Source: Burkholderiaceae bacterium
GTDB lineage: Bacteria; Pseudomonadota; Gammaproteobacteria; Burkholderiales; Burkholderiaceae_E
DNA: 62,665 bases
Direction of reading: 5' to 3'
NCBI GenBank assembly: GCA_024637395.1
Contig: JAGXFG010000001.1
Location: forward strand, 1 to 62,665
Part shown: one piece after another, positions 18,822-27,911 of the stretch
How positions within the stretch are numbered: position 1 is the stretch's first letter
Layout: each line of letters opens with the position of its first letter
Made by a program: the position numbers and the translations under genes
Notes under the pieces: model-generated
The model's input: only the letters and a program-made list of their open reading frames with translations
Databases searched by the model: none
Told to the model about the DNA's origin: nothing

Positions 18822-21800
18822 ATGTGGTTCACTCGCGTCTCGATCAACCACCCCGTCTTCGCGACGATGGTGATGTGCGCCTTCCTGGTGCTGGGGATAT
18901 TTTCCTACAACCGCCTGGCAATCGACCAGTTCCCCGACGTGGCCTTCCCGGTGGTCCTGGTGCAGACCGAGTACCCCGGAGCCTCTCCGGAAGTGGTCGA
19001 ATCCGACGTCACCCGCCCGATCGAGGAACAGGTCAACACGGTCAGCGGCATCTATGAACTCTCGTCGCGCTCCTACGAGGGCTTCTCGCTGATCGTGATC
19101 CGTTTCGACCTCGCGATCGACCCGGCGGTTGCGACCCAGGACGTGCGCGAGAAGATCGCGGCGGTGCGCTCGTCGTTAAAGAAGGACGTCAAGGAATCAC
19201 TGGTCAGCCGGATGAACCCCGACGACTCCCCGATCATCTCGATCGCGGTGCAGTCGGCGACGCGCAGCACCCGCGAGCTGACCACGCTGGCTGAGCAGAC
19301 CATCAAGCGCCGTCTCGAGAACGCCGGCGGCGTCGGCAGCGTGACCGTGGTTGGCGGGGTGCGGCGGCAAGTGCAGGTGATGCTCAAGCCCGGCGCGATG
19401 GAGGCGCGGCGGGTCGGCATCGACCAGATCATCAATTCCCTGAAGGCGGAAAACCAGGAACTGCCGGCCGGCACGCTCATCGCGAACGACCGCGAGCAGG
19501 TCGTCCAGGTCAAGGGCCGGATCAAGTCAGTCGAGGATTTCGGCCGGATCATCGTCGCGCGCCGGGGCGGGCAGCCGGTCTACCTCTCGCAGGTCGCCGA
19601 CGTGGTCGACGGGCAGGAGGACGAAGCCAGCGCGGCGCTGGTCGACGGCAAGCGCGCGATCTCGCTCGACATCGTCAAGTCGCAGGGCGAGAACACCATC
19701 GCCGTGGTCGACCGGGTGCGGGGCATCGCCGCCGAGCTCAGTCGCCAGCTTCCGCCCGACATCAAGATCGTCGTGGTGCGCGACGCCTCGACCGCGATCC
19801 GCAATTCGGTCCGGAGTGTCCAGCGCAACATCGTCGAAGGCGCGACGCTGACCATCCTGATCGTGTTCCTGTTCCTGTCGTCGTGGCGCTCGACGGTGAT
19901 CACGGGGCTCACCCTGCCGATCTCGCTGATCGGCACCTTCCTGGTGATGTACGCGATGGGCTTCACGATCAATCTCGTCACCCTGCTGGCACTGTCGATC
20001 TGCGTCGGGCTGCTGATCGACGATGCCATCGTGGTACGCGAGAACATCGTCCGCCACCAGGCCATGGGCAAGCACCACCGCGACGCGGCCTTCGACGGCA
20101 CGCGGGAAATCGGGCTGGCAGTGGCCGCAACCACCTTCACGATCGTCGCCGTGTTCCTGCCGATCGGTTTCATGGGCGGCATCATCGGGCGCTTCTTCAA
20201 GCAGTTCGGGGTCACGGTCGCGTTCGCCGTGCTGCTCTCGATGCTGGTCTCGTTCACGCTCGACCCGATGCTCTCCTCGGTCTGGCACGACCCCGACGCC
20301 CAGGGTCCGCGCGGCCGCGGACCGATCGCCTGGATATTGCGTCATTTCCAGGCGCTGATGTTGCGCCTCGAGGGCGGCTACGTCAGCTTGCTGCGCTGGG
20401 GGCTGCGCCATCGCTGGACCACGGTCGGACTGGCGTTCGCGATCTTCGCGGCTTCGTTCCCGCTCGCCCGGCTGGTCGGCACCGAGTTTGTCCCGCAGGC
20501 CGACAACAACGAACTCTACGTGCAGTTCTACACTCCGGTCGGGTCGTCGCTGGCGTTCACCGAGACCAAGCTCAGGCAGGTCGACGAGGCGCTGCGCGAA
20601 TTCGACGGCGTAATCGGTACCTACGGCACGATCAGCACCGGGCTGGTGCCGGCGCGCAACTATGGCACGGTGTTCGCCCGGCTGGTGGAGCGCAGCAAGC
20701 GGCCGATGGCGGTGCAGCAGATGCGCCGGCCGGCGCGCGAGCGGCTCGCCAGGATTCCCGGGATTACGCTCACCGACCTTGGCAACCTGGAAGCGGTCGG
20801 CTCCGGCAAACCGATCCAGATCAGCATCCAGGGCCAGGATGCGGCCGTTCTCGAACGCCTGTCGGAGCTGGTGCGCACCGAGGTCAGCATGGTCCCGGGA
20901 GTCGTCGAGGTCGACTCCAGTTCCAAGCCCGCCAAGCCCACCGTGTCACTCGAGGTCAATCGCGCGCTGGCATCCGACCTGGGCGTCGGGGTGGCGTCGA
21001 TCAGCGCAGCGCTGCGGCCCTTGCTGGTGGGCGAGGCTGCCACCACCTGGCGCGGGCCCGACGACGAGAACTACGAAGTCATGGTCCGCCTGCCCCCGAG
21101 CGACCGCGAGGGTCTGGCCGACTTGCAACGCCTGACGGTTGCCTCCAGCCAGACCGAGGGCGACGCCGGGCCGCGAATGGTCGCGCTGCGCGAGGTCGTC
21201 AGCATCCAGAGCGGCGTCGGACCGACCCAGATCAACCGCAAGGATCTGGCGCGCGAAGTGCTGATTTCGGCCAACACCGATGGCGTGCCGCCAGGCACCG
21301 CCGGGACCATGATCCAGAGTCGGCTCGCCAAGATCGAGGTGCCGCCGGGCTACCGCTTCGTAACCGGGGGCGGCAACCGCGACATGAACGAAAGCTTCGG
21401 CTTCGCCGTGCAGGCTCTGCTCCTGGCCGTGATCTTCATCTACATGATCCTGGCCTCGCAGTTTGGCAGCTTCGTGCAGCCCTTCGCCATCATGGCCTCA
21501 CTGCCACTGGCCCTGATTGGGGTCGTCACCGCGCTCTTGCTGTGGCGATCGACGCTGAACATCTTCTCGATGATCGGCTTCATCATGCTGATGGGGCTGG
21601 TGACCAAGAACGCGATCCTGCTGGTGGATTTCGCCAACAAGGCGCGCCTGCGCGGGGTCGAGCGCTCGCAAGCACTGCTGCAGGCGGCCGAGATCCGCTT
21701 GCGCCCGATCCTGATGACGACGCTGGCGATGGTGTTCGGCATGCTGCCGCTGGCGATCAGCACCGGGGAAGGAGCCGAACAGCGCTCGCCGCTGGCCCAC

Positions 21801-21941
21801 GCGGTCATCGGCGGCGTGCTGGCATCGACCCTGCTGACGCTGCTGGTGGTGCCGGTTCTCTACACGCTGTTCGACGATCTCGCGGCGCGATTGCTGAAAC
21901 GCCCGGCGAGCGCGCCGGAAGCCCCCCGGAGTAGCCCCTGA
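18822..21941 (+). CDS. RND-family efflux permease
   Basis: The 1039-residue inner-membrane pump has the AcrB layout: TM1 near residues 12-30 (ATMVMCAFLVLGIFSYN), a large periplasmic loop, a TM2-6 block (~335-480) containing the proton-relay segment LLIDDAIVVREN, a second loop, and a final TM block with MGLVTKNAILLVDFAN. It exchanges drugs or other amphiphiles for protons together with the adaptor upstream and TolC downstream. Substrates cannot be told from sequence. Length is normal and no break is seen. Confidence 0.96.
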   Translation: MWFTRVSINHPVFATMVMCAFLVLGIFSYNRLAIDQFPDVAFPVVLVQTEYPGASPEVVESDVTRPIEEQVNTVSGIYELSSRSYEGFSLIVIRFDLAIDPAVATQDVREKIAAVRSSLKKDVKESLVSRMNPDDSPIISIAVQSATRSTRELTTLAEQTIKRRLENAGGVGSVTVVGGVRRQVQVMLKPGAMEARRVGIDQIINSLKAENQELPAGTLIANDREQVVQVKGRIKSVEDFGRIIVARRGGQPVYLSQVADVVDGQEDEASAALVDGKRAISLDIVKSQGENTIAVVDRVRGIAAELSRQLPPDIKIVVVRDASTAIRNSVRSVQRNIVEGATLTILIVFLFLSSWRSTVITGLTLPISLIGTFLVMYAMGFTINLVTLLALSICVGLLIDDAIVVRENIVRHQAMGKHHRDAAFDGTREIGLAVAATTFTIVAVFLPIGFMGGIIGRFFKQFGVTVAFAVLLSMLVSFTLDPMLSSVWHDPDAQGPRGRGPIAWILRHFQALMLRLEGGYVSLLRWGLRHRWTTVGLAFAIFAASFPLARLVGTEFVPQADNNELYVQFYTPVGSSLAFTETKLRQVDEALREFDGVIGTYGTISTGLVPARNYGTVFARLVERSKRPMAVQQMRRPARERLARIPGITLTDLGNLEAVGSGKPIQISIQGQDAAVLERLSELVRTEVSMVPGVVEVDSSSKPAKPTVSLEVNRALASDLGVGVASISAALRPLLVGEAATTWRGPDDENYEVMVRLPPSDREGLADLQRLTVASSQTEGDAGPRMVALREVVSIQSGVGPTQINRKDLAREVLISANTDGVPPGTAGTMIQSRLAKIEVPPGYRFVTGGGNRDMNESFGFAVQALLLAVIFIYMILASQFGSFVQPFAIMASLPLALIGVVTALLLWRSTLNIFSMIGFIMLMGLVTKNAILLVDFANKARLRGVERSQALLQAAEIRLRPILMTTLAMVFGMLPLAISTGEGAEQRSPLAHAVIGGVLASTLLTLLVVPVLYTLFDDLAARLLKRPASAPEAPRSSP

Positions 21942-21990
21942 CCTTGTTAGAATTGCGGATCGCCTTAAGTTGACGAAACTGGAACCCCAA

Positions 21991-22661
21991 ATGGACTTTG
22001 AACGCGCGCGTTTCAACATGGTCGAGCAACAGCTGCGGCCGTGGAATGTCTCAAGCCAGGATGTACGCGACCTGATGTGCCAGGTGCCCCGCGAGGACTT
22101 CGTCCCGGCCGAATATCGGGAGATGGCCTTCTCCGACCTGGAAATCCCGCTGCTCGTCGACGGCGTCGCCACCGGTGAAACCATGCTCGCCCCAAGGTCG
22201 AGGCCCTGACGTTGCAGGCGCTCAAGATCCAGCGCCATGAGTCGGCGCTCGAAATTGGCGCCGGCTCGGGCTTCATGGCCGCGCTGCTTGCGCAACACGC
22301 CCGCCACGTCACGAGCTACGAAATTCTCCCTGAACTGGCGCGTTTCGCGGCGGCCAACCTGCGCCGCGCCGGCATCAGCAACGTCACCGTCGAACCGCGC
22401 GACGGCGCCGATCTGCTGCGGCTGGAGTCCGAGCGCGAAGACGTGATCGTGCTCTCGGGCAGCGTCGAGATGATCCCGCCCGAGTTGCTCGAGAAGCTCA
22501 ACGTTGGCGGCCGGCTGTGTGCGATCGTCGGCACGATGCCGATCATGCATGCGCAACTGGTCACCCGGCTGAGCGAGAAGGAATACCGCACCGAGCAACT
22601 CTTCGACACGGTTTCCAAGCCGTTGACCGGATTCCCCAAAAAGCCCAAGTTCCAGTTCTAG
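21991..22661 (+). pseudogene. pcm: Protein-L-isoaspartate O-methyltransferase with a frameshift
   Basis: Two adjoining frames together encode one Pcm-like methyltransferase: MDFERARFNMVEQQLRPWNV to ATGETMLAP in the first, then K-V-E-A-L-T-L-Q-ALKIQ, the SAM motif SALEIGAGSGFMAALLA and the C-terminus GFPKKPKFQF in the other. The shift falls near 22191-22196, where a C run (GCCCCAAG) seems to lack one C. No slippery heptamer is present, so a real mutation or a sequencing error is more likely than programmed shifting. Pcm repairs isoaspartyl residues. It sits between the RND pump and tolC, and this pcm-tolC-waaA neighbourhood is common in Burkholderiales. Confidence 0.88.
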
Positions 22662-22714
22662 CATTCCGCAGAATGTCTTTGCCGGACCTGAGCGGGTCCC
22701 GGTTGGAGGAACAA

Positions 22715-24034
22715 ATGAAATTCAAGACCGTGTATGCCGGGGTGGTAGCAGGACTGTTCGCAATCGGATCGCCGGCCTTCGCTACCGACCTGGTGCAGGC
22801 GTACCGCGATGCGCTGGGGCGCGACGCGTTACTTGCCAGCGCCCGCGCCCAGCTGGGCGCCGCTCGCTCCCGGGTGCCACTGGCGCGGGCCGGACTGTTG
22901 CCGAGCGCCAGCCTCAGCGCCAGCGTGAACCGGCAGAAGGTCGAGACCAACGTCAGCCCAACGCGCGATTTCAGCGGCCAGAGCTATGCCGTGGCGGCTT
23001 CTTTCCCGCTCTACCGGCCGCAGAACTGGGAGTCGTTGGAGCAGGGCAAACTGGCCGAGAAGATTTCCGAGGCGGAATATTCCCAGGCCGAGCAGGACCT
23101 GATGCTGCGCGTTGCCCAGGCCTACTTCGACGTGCTCGGGGCACAGGACAACCTGACTACGATCCGCGCCCAAAAGCGCGCGATCTCCGAGCAACTCTCC
23201 TCGGCGAAACGCAACTTTGAAGTCGGCACCGCGACGGTCACCGACCAGCAGGAAGCGCAGTCACGGTTCGACCTCACCGTAGCCGAGGAACTGGCCATCG
23301 AGAACGATCTCGACGTCAAGCGCGCCACGCTGGCATTGCTGGTGGGCAAGCCGATCGGAACGCTCTACACCCTGCGCAGCGGCGTCAAGCTGGAAGGCCC
23401 CCAGCCCGCCGGCGAGGATTTCTGGACCGAGAACGCCCGCCAGAACAGCTTCTACGTGCAGCAGGCACTGATCGGCAACGAACTGGCGCGGCGTGAAATC
23501 GTCAGGCAACGGCTCGCCAGGCATCCCACGCTCGACCTGGTGGCACAAGTCGGCTACGCGGCCAACCCCGCATCGAGCTCGATCGGGGTGAATGCCACCA
23601 GCGCGCTGATCGGCGTCCAGCTGGCGATGCCGCTCTATAGCGGCGGGGCGATTCAGGCGCGGATCGACGAAGCCATAGCCAACAACGACAAGGCCGGCGC
23701 CGACCTCGAGGTTGCCCGGCGTGGCGCCGAGCAGGCCGCGCGCCAGACCTTCTATGGGGTCCGCAGTGGCCTGGCGCAAGTCAATGCGCTGGAAGCGGCT
23801 GAACGCTCGAGCCAGCTTTCGCTGGATTCGAACCTGCTCGGCTACCAGGTCGGCGTGCGCATCAACATCGACGTCCTCAATGCCCAGCAGCAGCTGTTCT
23901 CGACCAGGCGCGACCTGGCCAAGGCGCGCTACGACGTGCTGGTCAACGGACTGCGCCTCGAGTCAACCGCAGGCGCGTTGACCGAGGAAGACCTGCAGAA
24001 GGTCGGGGCGCTGCTGGTCGCTGTCCCGCAATAG
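22715..24034 (+). CDS. tolC: TolC-family outer-membrane efflux channel
   Basis: The 439-residue protein has a signal peptide (MKFKTVYAGVVAGLFAIGSPAFA) and two tandem outer-membrane efflux repeats, with long helices (EAEYSQAEQDLMLRVAQAYFDVLGAQDNL and the later RRGAEQAARQTFYGVRSGLAQVNALE region) and GxPLYSGG motif (AMPLYSGGAIQARI). It forms the outer-membrane duct for the RND pump encoded upstream and probably for other exporters. The ATG at 22715 has TTGGAGGA 6 bases upstream, and the frame before it belongs to pcm. Confidence 0.94.
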   Translation: MKFKTVYAGVVAGLFAIGSPAFATDLVQAYRDALGRDALLASARAQLGAARSRVPLARAGLLPSASLSASVNRQKVETNVSPTRDFSGQSYAVAASFPLYRPQNWESLEQGKLAEKISEAEYSQAEQDLMLRVAQAYFDVLGAQDNLTTIRAQKRAISEQLSSAKRNFEVGTATVTDQQEAQSRFDLTVAEELAIENDLDVKRATLALLVGKPIGTLYTLRSGVKLEGPQPAGEDFWTENARQNSFYVQQALIGNELARREIVRQRLARHPTLDLVAQVGYAANPASSSIGVNATSALIGVQLAMPLYSGGAIQARIDEAIANNDKAGADLEVARRGAEQAARQTFYGVRSGLAQVNALEAAERSSQLSLDSNLLGYQVGVRINIDVLNAQQQLFSTRRDLAKARYDVLVNGLRLESTAGALTEEDLQKVGALLVAVPQ

Positions 24035-24042
24035 CCGGCAAG

Positions 24043-24066
24043 CGCGGCCGCGTTCACGCGGCCGCG
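24043..24066. terminator. Convergent GC-rich hairpin between tolC and waaA
   Basis: CGCGGCCGCG, loop TTCA, CGCGGCCGCG makes a perfect 10-bp stem midway between two converging genes. No T run follows on either strand, so it may act as an RNA 3'-end stabiliser or a weak bidirectional terminator. Confidence 0.55.
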
Positions 24067-24079
24067 GCGGGAGCGGTGC

Positions 24080-25396
24080 TCAGGAAGTCCTGACCGACGG
24101 CACCAGAGGCATCAGCGCCGCGATCGTGCGCGCCGTTGCGCCACCATGCATCGAGCTGAACGCGAGCGCCGCGGCGCTCGCCCGGGTCCGGGCGATGGAA
24201 TCAGCCAGCAACTCGGCGGCCGCGGCAATCATTTCATCGGCGTCGGCCACGCGCCTTGCAGCGCCGGCAGCGATTGCCTGCTCGGTGGCATCGGCGAAGT
24301 TGAAAGTGTGCGGTCCAACCAGGACCGGCACGCCGCACGCGCAGGCCTCGATCAGGTTCTGTCCGCCCAGCGGCAACAGGCTGCCGCCGACAAAGGCGAC
24401 ATCGGCCGCAGCGTAGTAGGCTGGCATCTCGCCCATCGAATCACCCAGCCAGACATCGACGGCCGCGGCGGGGGCGCTGGTCTGGCTGCGCCGCGCCAGT
24501 GTCAGGCCGCTGGCCGCGACCATTGCCGCCACCGCGTCGAAACGCTGCGGATGGCGCGGCACCAGCACCGTCAGGCGCCCGGGATCGGGATTGCGCGCCA
24601 GCGCCGCCAGCAGCAGGGCCTCCTCGCCCTCGCGGGTGCTCGCCGCCACCAGCACGCGTGGCCGCTCCCAGAGGGCACGCCAGGTGCGCCCGAGCGCAAC
24701 CAGGTCGGCGGCCGGAACCTGGTCGAACTTGAGGTTGCCGGTGACGATCACGGCTGCCGCCCCCAGCGAGCGCAGGCGTTCGGCGTCGCCCTCGGTTTGT
24801 GCCGCAATCAGCGCAAAGCTCGCCAGCGCCCGGCGTGCGATGCCCTCGAAACGGCGCGCCCGCTTGAGCGAACGCGGTGACAGCCGGGCGTTGACCAGCG
24901 CCAGGGGAACGCCGCGCCGCTCCGCAGCAGCGATCAGGTTCGGCCACAGCTCGGTTTCCATCAGGATTCCCGCCACCGGGCGGTAGTGCTCCAGGAAGCG
25001 CGCCACGGCGTGCGGATAGTCGTATGGCAGGTAGCGGATGTGGACCCGCCCGGGCCAGCGGCTGGCGACCATTTGCCCAGCGGCCTCGCGCCCGGTCGGA
25101 GTCATCTGGGTCAGCAGCAGATCATGCTCGGGAAAGCGCTCGAGCAGCGCTGCGATCAGCGACTCCGCCGCCCTGGTCTCGCCCACCGACACCGCGTGCA
25201 GCCAGATCAGCGCCCGCTCACCAGGCGAGCCCGGGGCGGCAGCCGGGCCGGGCACACCTGCGGCCCCCGAATCGATCCCGAAGCGCTCCGCCCAGTGCTC
25301 CCGGTAGGCGGGTTGCCGCCGCGAACGCCACAACAGGTAGGCCATCACCAGCGGCGTGGCCAGGTACCAGACCAGCGAGTAGAGCGCGCGGCTCAT
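24080..25396 (-). CDS. waaA: Kdo (3-deoxy-D-manno-octulosonate) transferase WaaA
   Basis: WaaA adds Kdo from CMP-Kdo to lipid IVA, an essential inner-core LPS step at the cytoplasmic face. The 438-residue protein starts with a membrane anchor (LYSLVWYLATPLVMAYLLW), then the N-terminal GT-B domain with LIWLHAVSVGETRAAESLI, and the C-terminal domain with VAASTREGEE, VPRHPQRF and GQNLIEACACGVPVLVGPHTFNF. Length and motifs are normal. It is followed upstream by the phosphohexomutase on the same strand. Confidence 0.95.
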   Translation of the reverse strand: MSRALYSLVWYLATPLVMAYLLWRSRRQPAYREHWAERFGIDSGAAGVPGPAAAPGSPGERALIWLHAVSVGETRAAESLIAALLERFPEHDLLLTQMTPTGREAAGQMVASRWPGRVHIRYLPYDYPHAVARFLEHYRPVAGILMETELWPNLIAAAERRGVPLALVNARLSPRSLKRARRFEGIARRALASFALIAAQTEGDAERLRSLGAAAVIVTGNLKFDQVPAADLVALGRTWRALWERPRVLVAASTREGEEALLLAALARNPDPGRLTVLVPRHPQRFDAVAAMVAASGLTLARRSQTSAPAAAVDVWLGDSMGEMPAYYAAADVAFVGGSLLPLGGQNLIEACACGVPVLVGPHTFNFADATEQAIAAGAARRVADADEMIAAAAELLADSIARTRASAAALAFSSMHGGATARTIAALMPLVPSVRTS

Positions 25397-25465
25397 GGGC
25401 GGCCCCAGAATGCGCGGCGTCCGCCCACCGCGCCAGCCGGGATGACTGCGCCCAATGGCACTCCC

Positions 25466-26884
25466 CTAGAAGGGCAGCTTCGCATTGGGCGCAATGCGCA
25501 GGATCTCGCGCCGGAAGACCTCCTGGATTCGGGCCAGCGCGGCCGCGGTGTCGCCCTCGAAACGCAGCACCACCACCGGGGTGGTGTTCGATGGCCGGGC
25601 CAGCCCGAAACCGTCGGGATATTCGACCCTCACGCCGTCGATCGTGATGATCTCACTGGCGCCATCGAACGTCGCCTCGGCGCGCAGCTTCTCGACCAGA
25701 GTGAAGTTCTCGCCCTCGGCACAGGGCAGTTGCAGTTCGGGCGTAGTGAGCGAGTCAGGCAGTGCGTTCAGAACTGCGCTCGGGTCGAGCTGGCGCGACA
25801 GGATCTCGAGCAGCCGGGCGGCGGCGTAGAGGCCGTCGTCGAAACCGTACCAGCGTTCCTTGAAGAAGACGTGTCCGCTCATCTCGCCCGCCAGCGCGGC
25901 GCCGGTTTCCTTGAGCCGGGCCTTGACCAGCGAGTGCCCGGTCTGGCTCATCAGCGGCCGGCCGCCGTGCGCCTGCACCCAGCTGGCGACATTGCGGCTG
26001 CACTTGACGTCATAGATCACCTGCGCGCCCGGTTGGCGCGCGAGCACGTCGGCGGCAAACAGCATCAGCTGGCGGTCCGGGTAGATGATCCGGCCGTCCT
26101 TGGTGACCACGCCGAGGCGGTCGCCGTCGCCATCGAAGGCGATTCCCAGCTCGGCGTCGGTTTCCGCCAGGCAACGAATCAGGTCCTGCAGGTTTTCCGG
26201 TTTCGAGGGGTCCGGATGGTGATTGGGGAAATTGCCGTCGACGTCGCAGAACAGTTCGACCAGCTCGCAGCCGAGCGCGCGCAGCAGCGCCGGCGCGGTC
26301 GCACCGGCCACGCCGTTGCCGCAGTCCACGGCGATCTTCATCGGGCGCGCCAGCCGCACGTCGCCGGTGATGCGCGCGATATAGCGCGCCGCGACGTCGT
26401 CGCTGCGAGCCTTGCCGGGTTCGGCTATGGCCGCCAGTCGGAGCGTGAATCCGGGGGCGACGATCGCCTGGTACAACTGCTGGATCGCAGCGCCGTGGAG
26501 CGTTTCGCCGGCAATGACCATCTTGATGCCGTTGTACTCGGGCGGATTGTGGCTGCCGGTCACCACCACTCCGGAGCCGGTGCCGAGTTCAAAGTTGGCG
26601 AAGTAGACCAGCGGGGTCGGCACCATGCCGATGTCGATGGTATCGACCCCAGCGCAATGGATGCCCTGCGCGAGCGCCGCGATCAGTTCCGGCCCGGAGA
26701 GCCGGCCGTCGCGACCGACGCAGATCGCTGTCACGCCCTTGGCGCGCGCCAGCAGCCCCAGCGCCGCGCCGATGGCGCGCGCCGCCGCCGCCGTCAGCGT
26801 CTTGTCGACGACACCGCGGATGTCGTAGGCTTTGAAGATCCCGGGAGACAACGACGCGGCGTTCACCGCAAACTGCTCAGGCAT
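25466..26884 (-). CDS. Phosphomannomutase/phosphoglucomutase (AlgC/ManB type)
   Basis: The 472-residue enzyme interconverts hexose 1- and 6-phosphates for sugar-nucleotide synthesis, supplying LPS or exopolysaccharide. It has the N-terminal FKAYDIRGVVDKTL, the active-site phosphoserine loop VVTGSHNPPEYNGIKM, the metal-binding FDGDGDRLGVV and the C-terminal phosphate-binding RPSNTTPVVVLRFEG. MPEQFAVN at 26884 is chosen as start since the frame is open further upstream without family similarity. The dual AlgC type fits its length and motifs best. Confidence 0.94.
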   Translation of the reverse strand: MPEQFAVNAASLSPGIFKAYDIRGVVDKTLTAAAARAIGAALGLLARAKGVTAICVGRDGRLSGPELIAALAQGIHCAGVDTIDIGMVPTPLVYFANFELGTGSGVVVTGSHNPPEYNGIKMVIAGETLHGAAIQQLYQAIVAPGFTLRLAAIAEPGKARSDDVAARYIARITGDVRLARPMKIAVDCGNGVAGATAPALLRALGCELVELFCDVDGNFPNHHPDPSKPENLQDLIRCLAETDAELGIAFDGDGDRLGVVTKDGRIIYPDRQLMLFAADVLARQPGAQVIYDVKCSRNVASWVQAHGGRPLMSQTGHSLVKARLKETGAALAGEMSGHVFFKERWYGFDDGLYAAARLLEILSRQLDPSAVLNALPDSLTTPELQLPCAEGENFTLVEKLRAEATFDGASEIITIDGVRVEYPDGFGLARPSNTTPVVVLRFEGDTAAALARIQEVFRREILRIAPNAKLPF

Positions 26885-27040
26885 GTTCCTGCTCCATGGT
26901 CCGAGAGGGCCGGCGCCAGTGGTCAGGCCAGCCAATTCTGATATTGTCGCCGATTCTCTGCCGGTCACCGCCGCCAGCCACTGCCACCACCTGCCAGACT
27001 ACGCTCACGATGAACGCCGCACCGCTCGCCGGATCCCGCG

Positions 27041-27907
27041 ATGACCACTGACCTGATCGCCATCGGCGATGTGCAGGGCTGCCTGGCGCCGCTGATCGAG
27101 CTCACCAGGGCGATCCCCGGGATGGCGAGCGCCGAGGGCGCCGCGACCGCGGCTGGCGGGCAGGCCTCGGCGCACCTGCTGTTCACCGGTGACCTGGTCA
27201 ACCGCGGCCCGCAGTCGCTGGCGACACTGCGCTTCGTGCGCGCGCTGGGCGAGCGCGCCACGGTGGTGCTGGGAAACCATGATCTCCACCTGCTGGCGGT
27301 GGCCAGCGGCGTGCGCCCGGCTCACCACTCCGACACCTTCGCCGAGATCCTGGCGGCGAGCGACCGTGATGAATTGCTCGACTGGCTGCGCACGCGACCG
27401 CTGGCCCACCAGGTCGACGGACACCTGCTGGTCCACGCCGGGGTGCTGCCGCAATGGGATGCCGCCCGGACGATGGCGCTGGCGGCGGAGGTCGAGGCCG
27501 TGCTGCGCGGCGAGCACTGGGTGGATTTCCTGCGCTCGATGTACGGCAACCGGCCGGCGCGCTGGAGCGACGACCTGCGGGGCCACGACCGATTGCGGGT
27601 GATCGTCAACGCGCTGACCCGGATGCGCTTCATTACCGCCGACGGGGAGATGGACTTCGCGCTCAAGGAAGGCGCTGCAGCGCCGCCACCAGGCCACCTG
27701 CCCTGGTTCGACGCGCCCGGGCGGCGCAGCGCCGATGTCACCGTGATCTTCGGTCACTGGTCGATGCTCGGGCTGATCGACCGCCCGCGCCTCATCGGCC
27801 TGGACACCGGCTGCGTCTGGGGCGGCGCGCTCAGCGCGGTGCGGCTCGCCGATCGCGCCCTGTTCCAGGTCCGCTGCGCGCAGGCGCAAGTGCCGGGCGG
27901 GCGCTGA
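27041..27907 (+). CDS. apaH: Symmetrical bis(5'-nucleosyl)-tetraphosphatase ApaH
   Basis: ApaH splits Ap4A into two ADP and removes Np4-caps from RNA. The 288-residue calcineurin-type phosphatase contains the metal motifs IGDVQGC (near residue 8), TGDLVNRGP and [13 protein letters not shown], with later histidines [12 protein letters not shown] and [10 protein letters not shown]. The family core is complete. An internal Ala/Gly-rich insertion follows residue 25. It is the only plus-strand gene between the phosphohexomutase and the pyrimidine operon. Confidence 0.95.
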   Translation: MTTDLIAIGDVQGCLAPLIELTRAIPGMASAEGAATAAGGQASAHLLFTGDLVNRGPQSLATLRFVRALGERATVVLGNHDLHLLAVASGVRPAHHSDTFAEILAASDRDELLDWLRTRPLAHQVDGHLLVHAGVLPQWDAARTMALAAEVEAVLRGEHWVDFLRSMYGNRPARWSDDLRGHDRLRVIVNALTRMRFITADGEMDFALKEGAAAPPPGHLPWFDAPGRRSADVTVIFGHWSMLGLIDRPRLIGLDTGCVWGGALSAVRLADRALFQVRCAQAQVPGGR

Positions 27908-27911
27908 GCCT

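Noticed and set aside
22185-22200. Programmed -1 frameshifting in pcm.
   Set aside because: The local sequence GCCCCAAGG does not fit an X-XXY-YYZ slippery heptamer and no stimulatory structure is evident.
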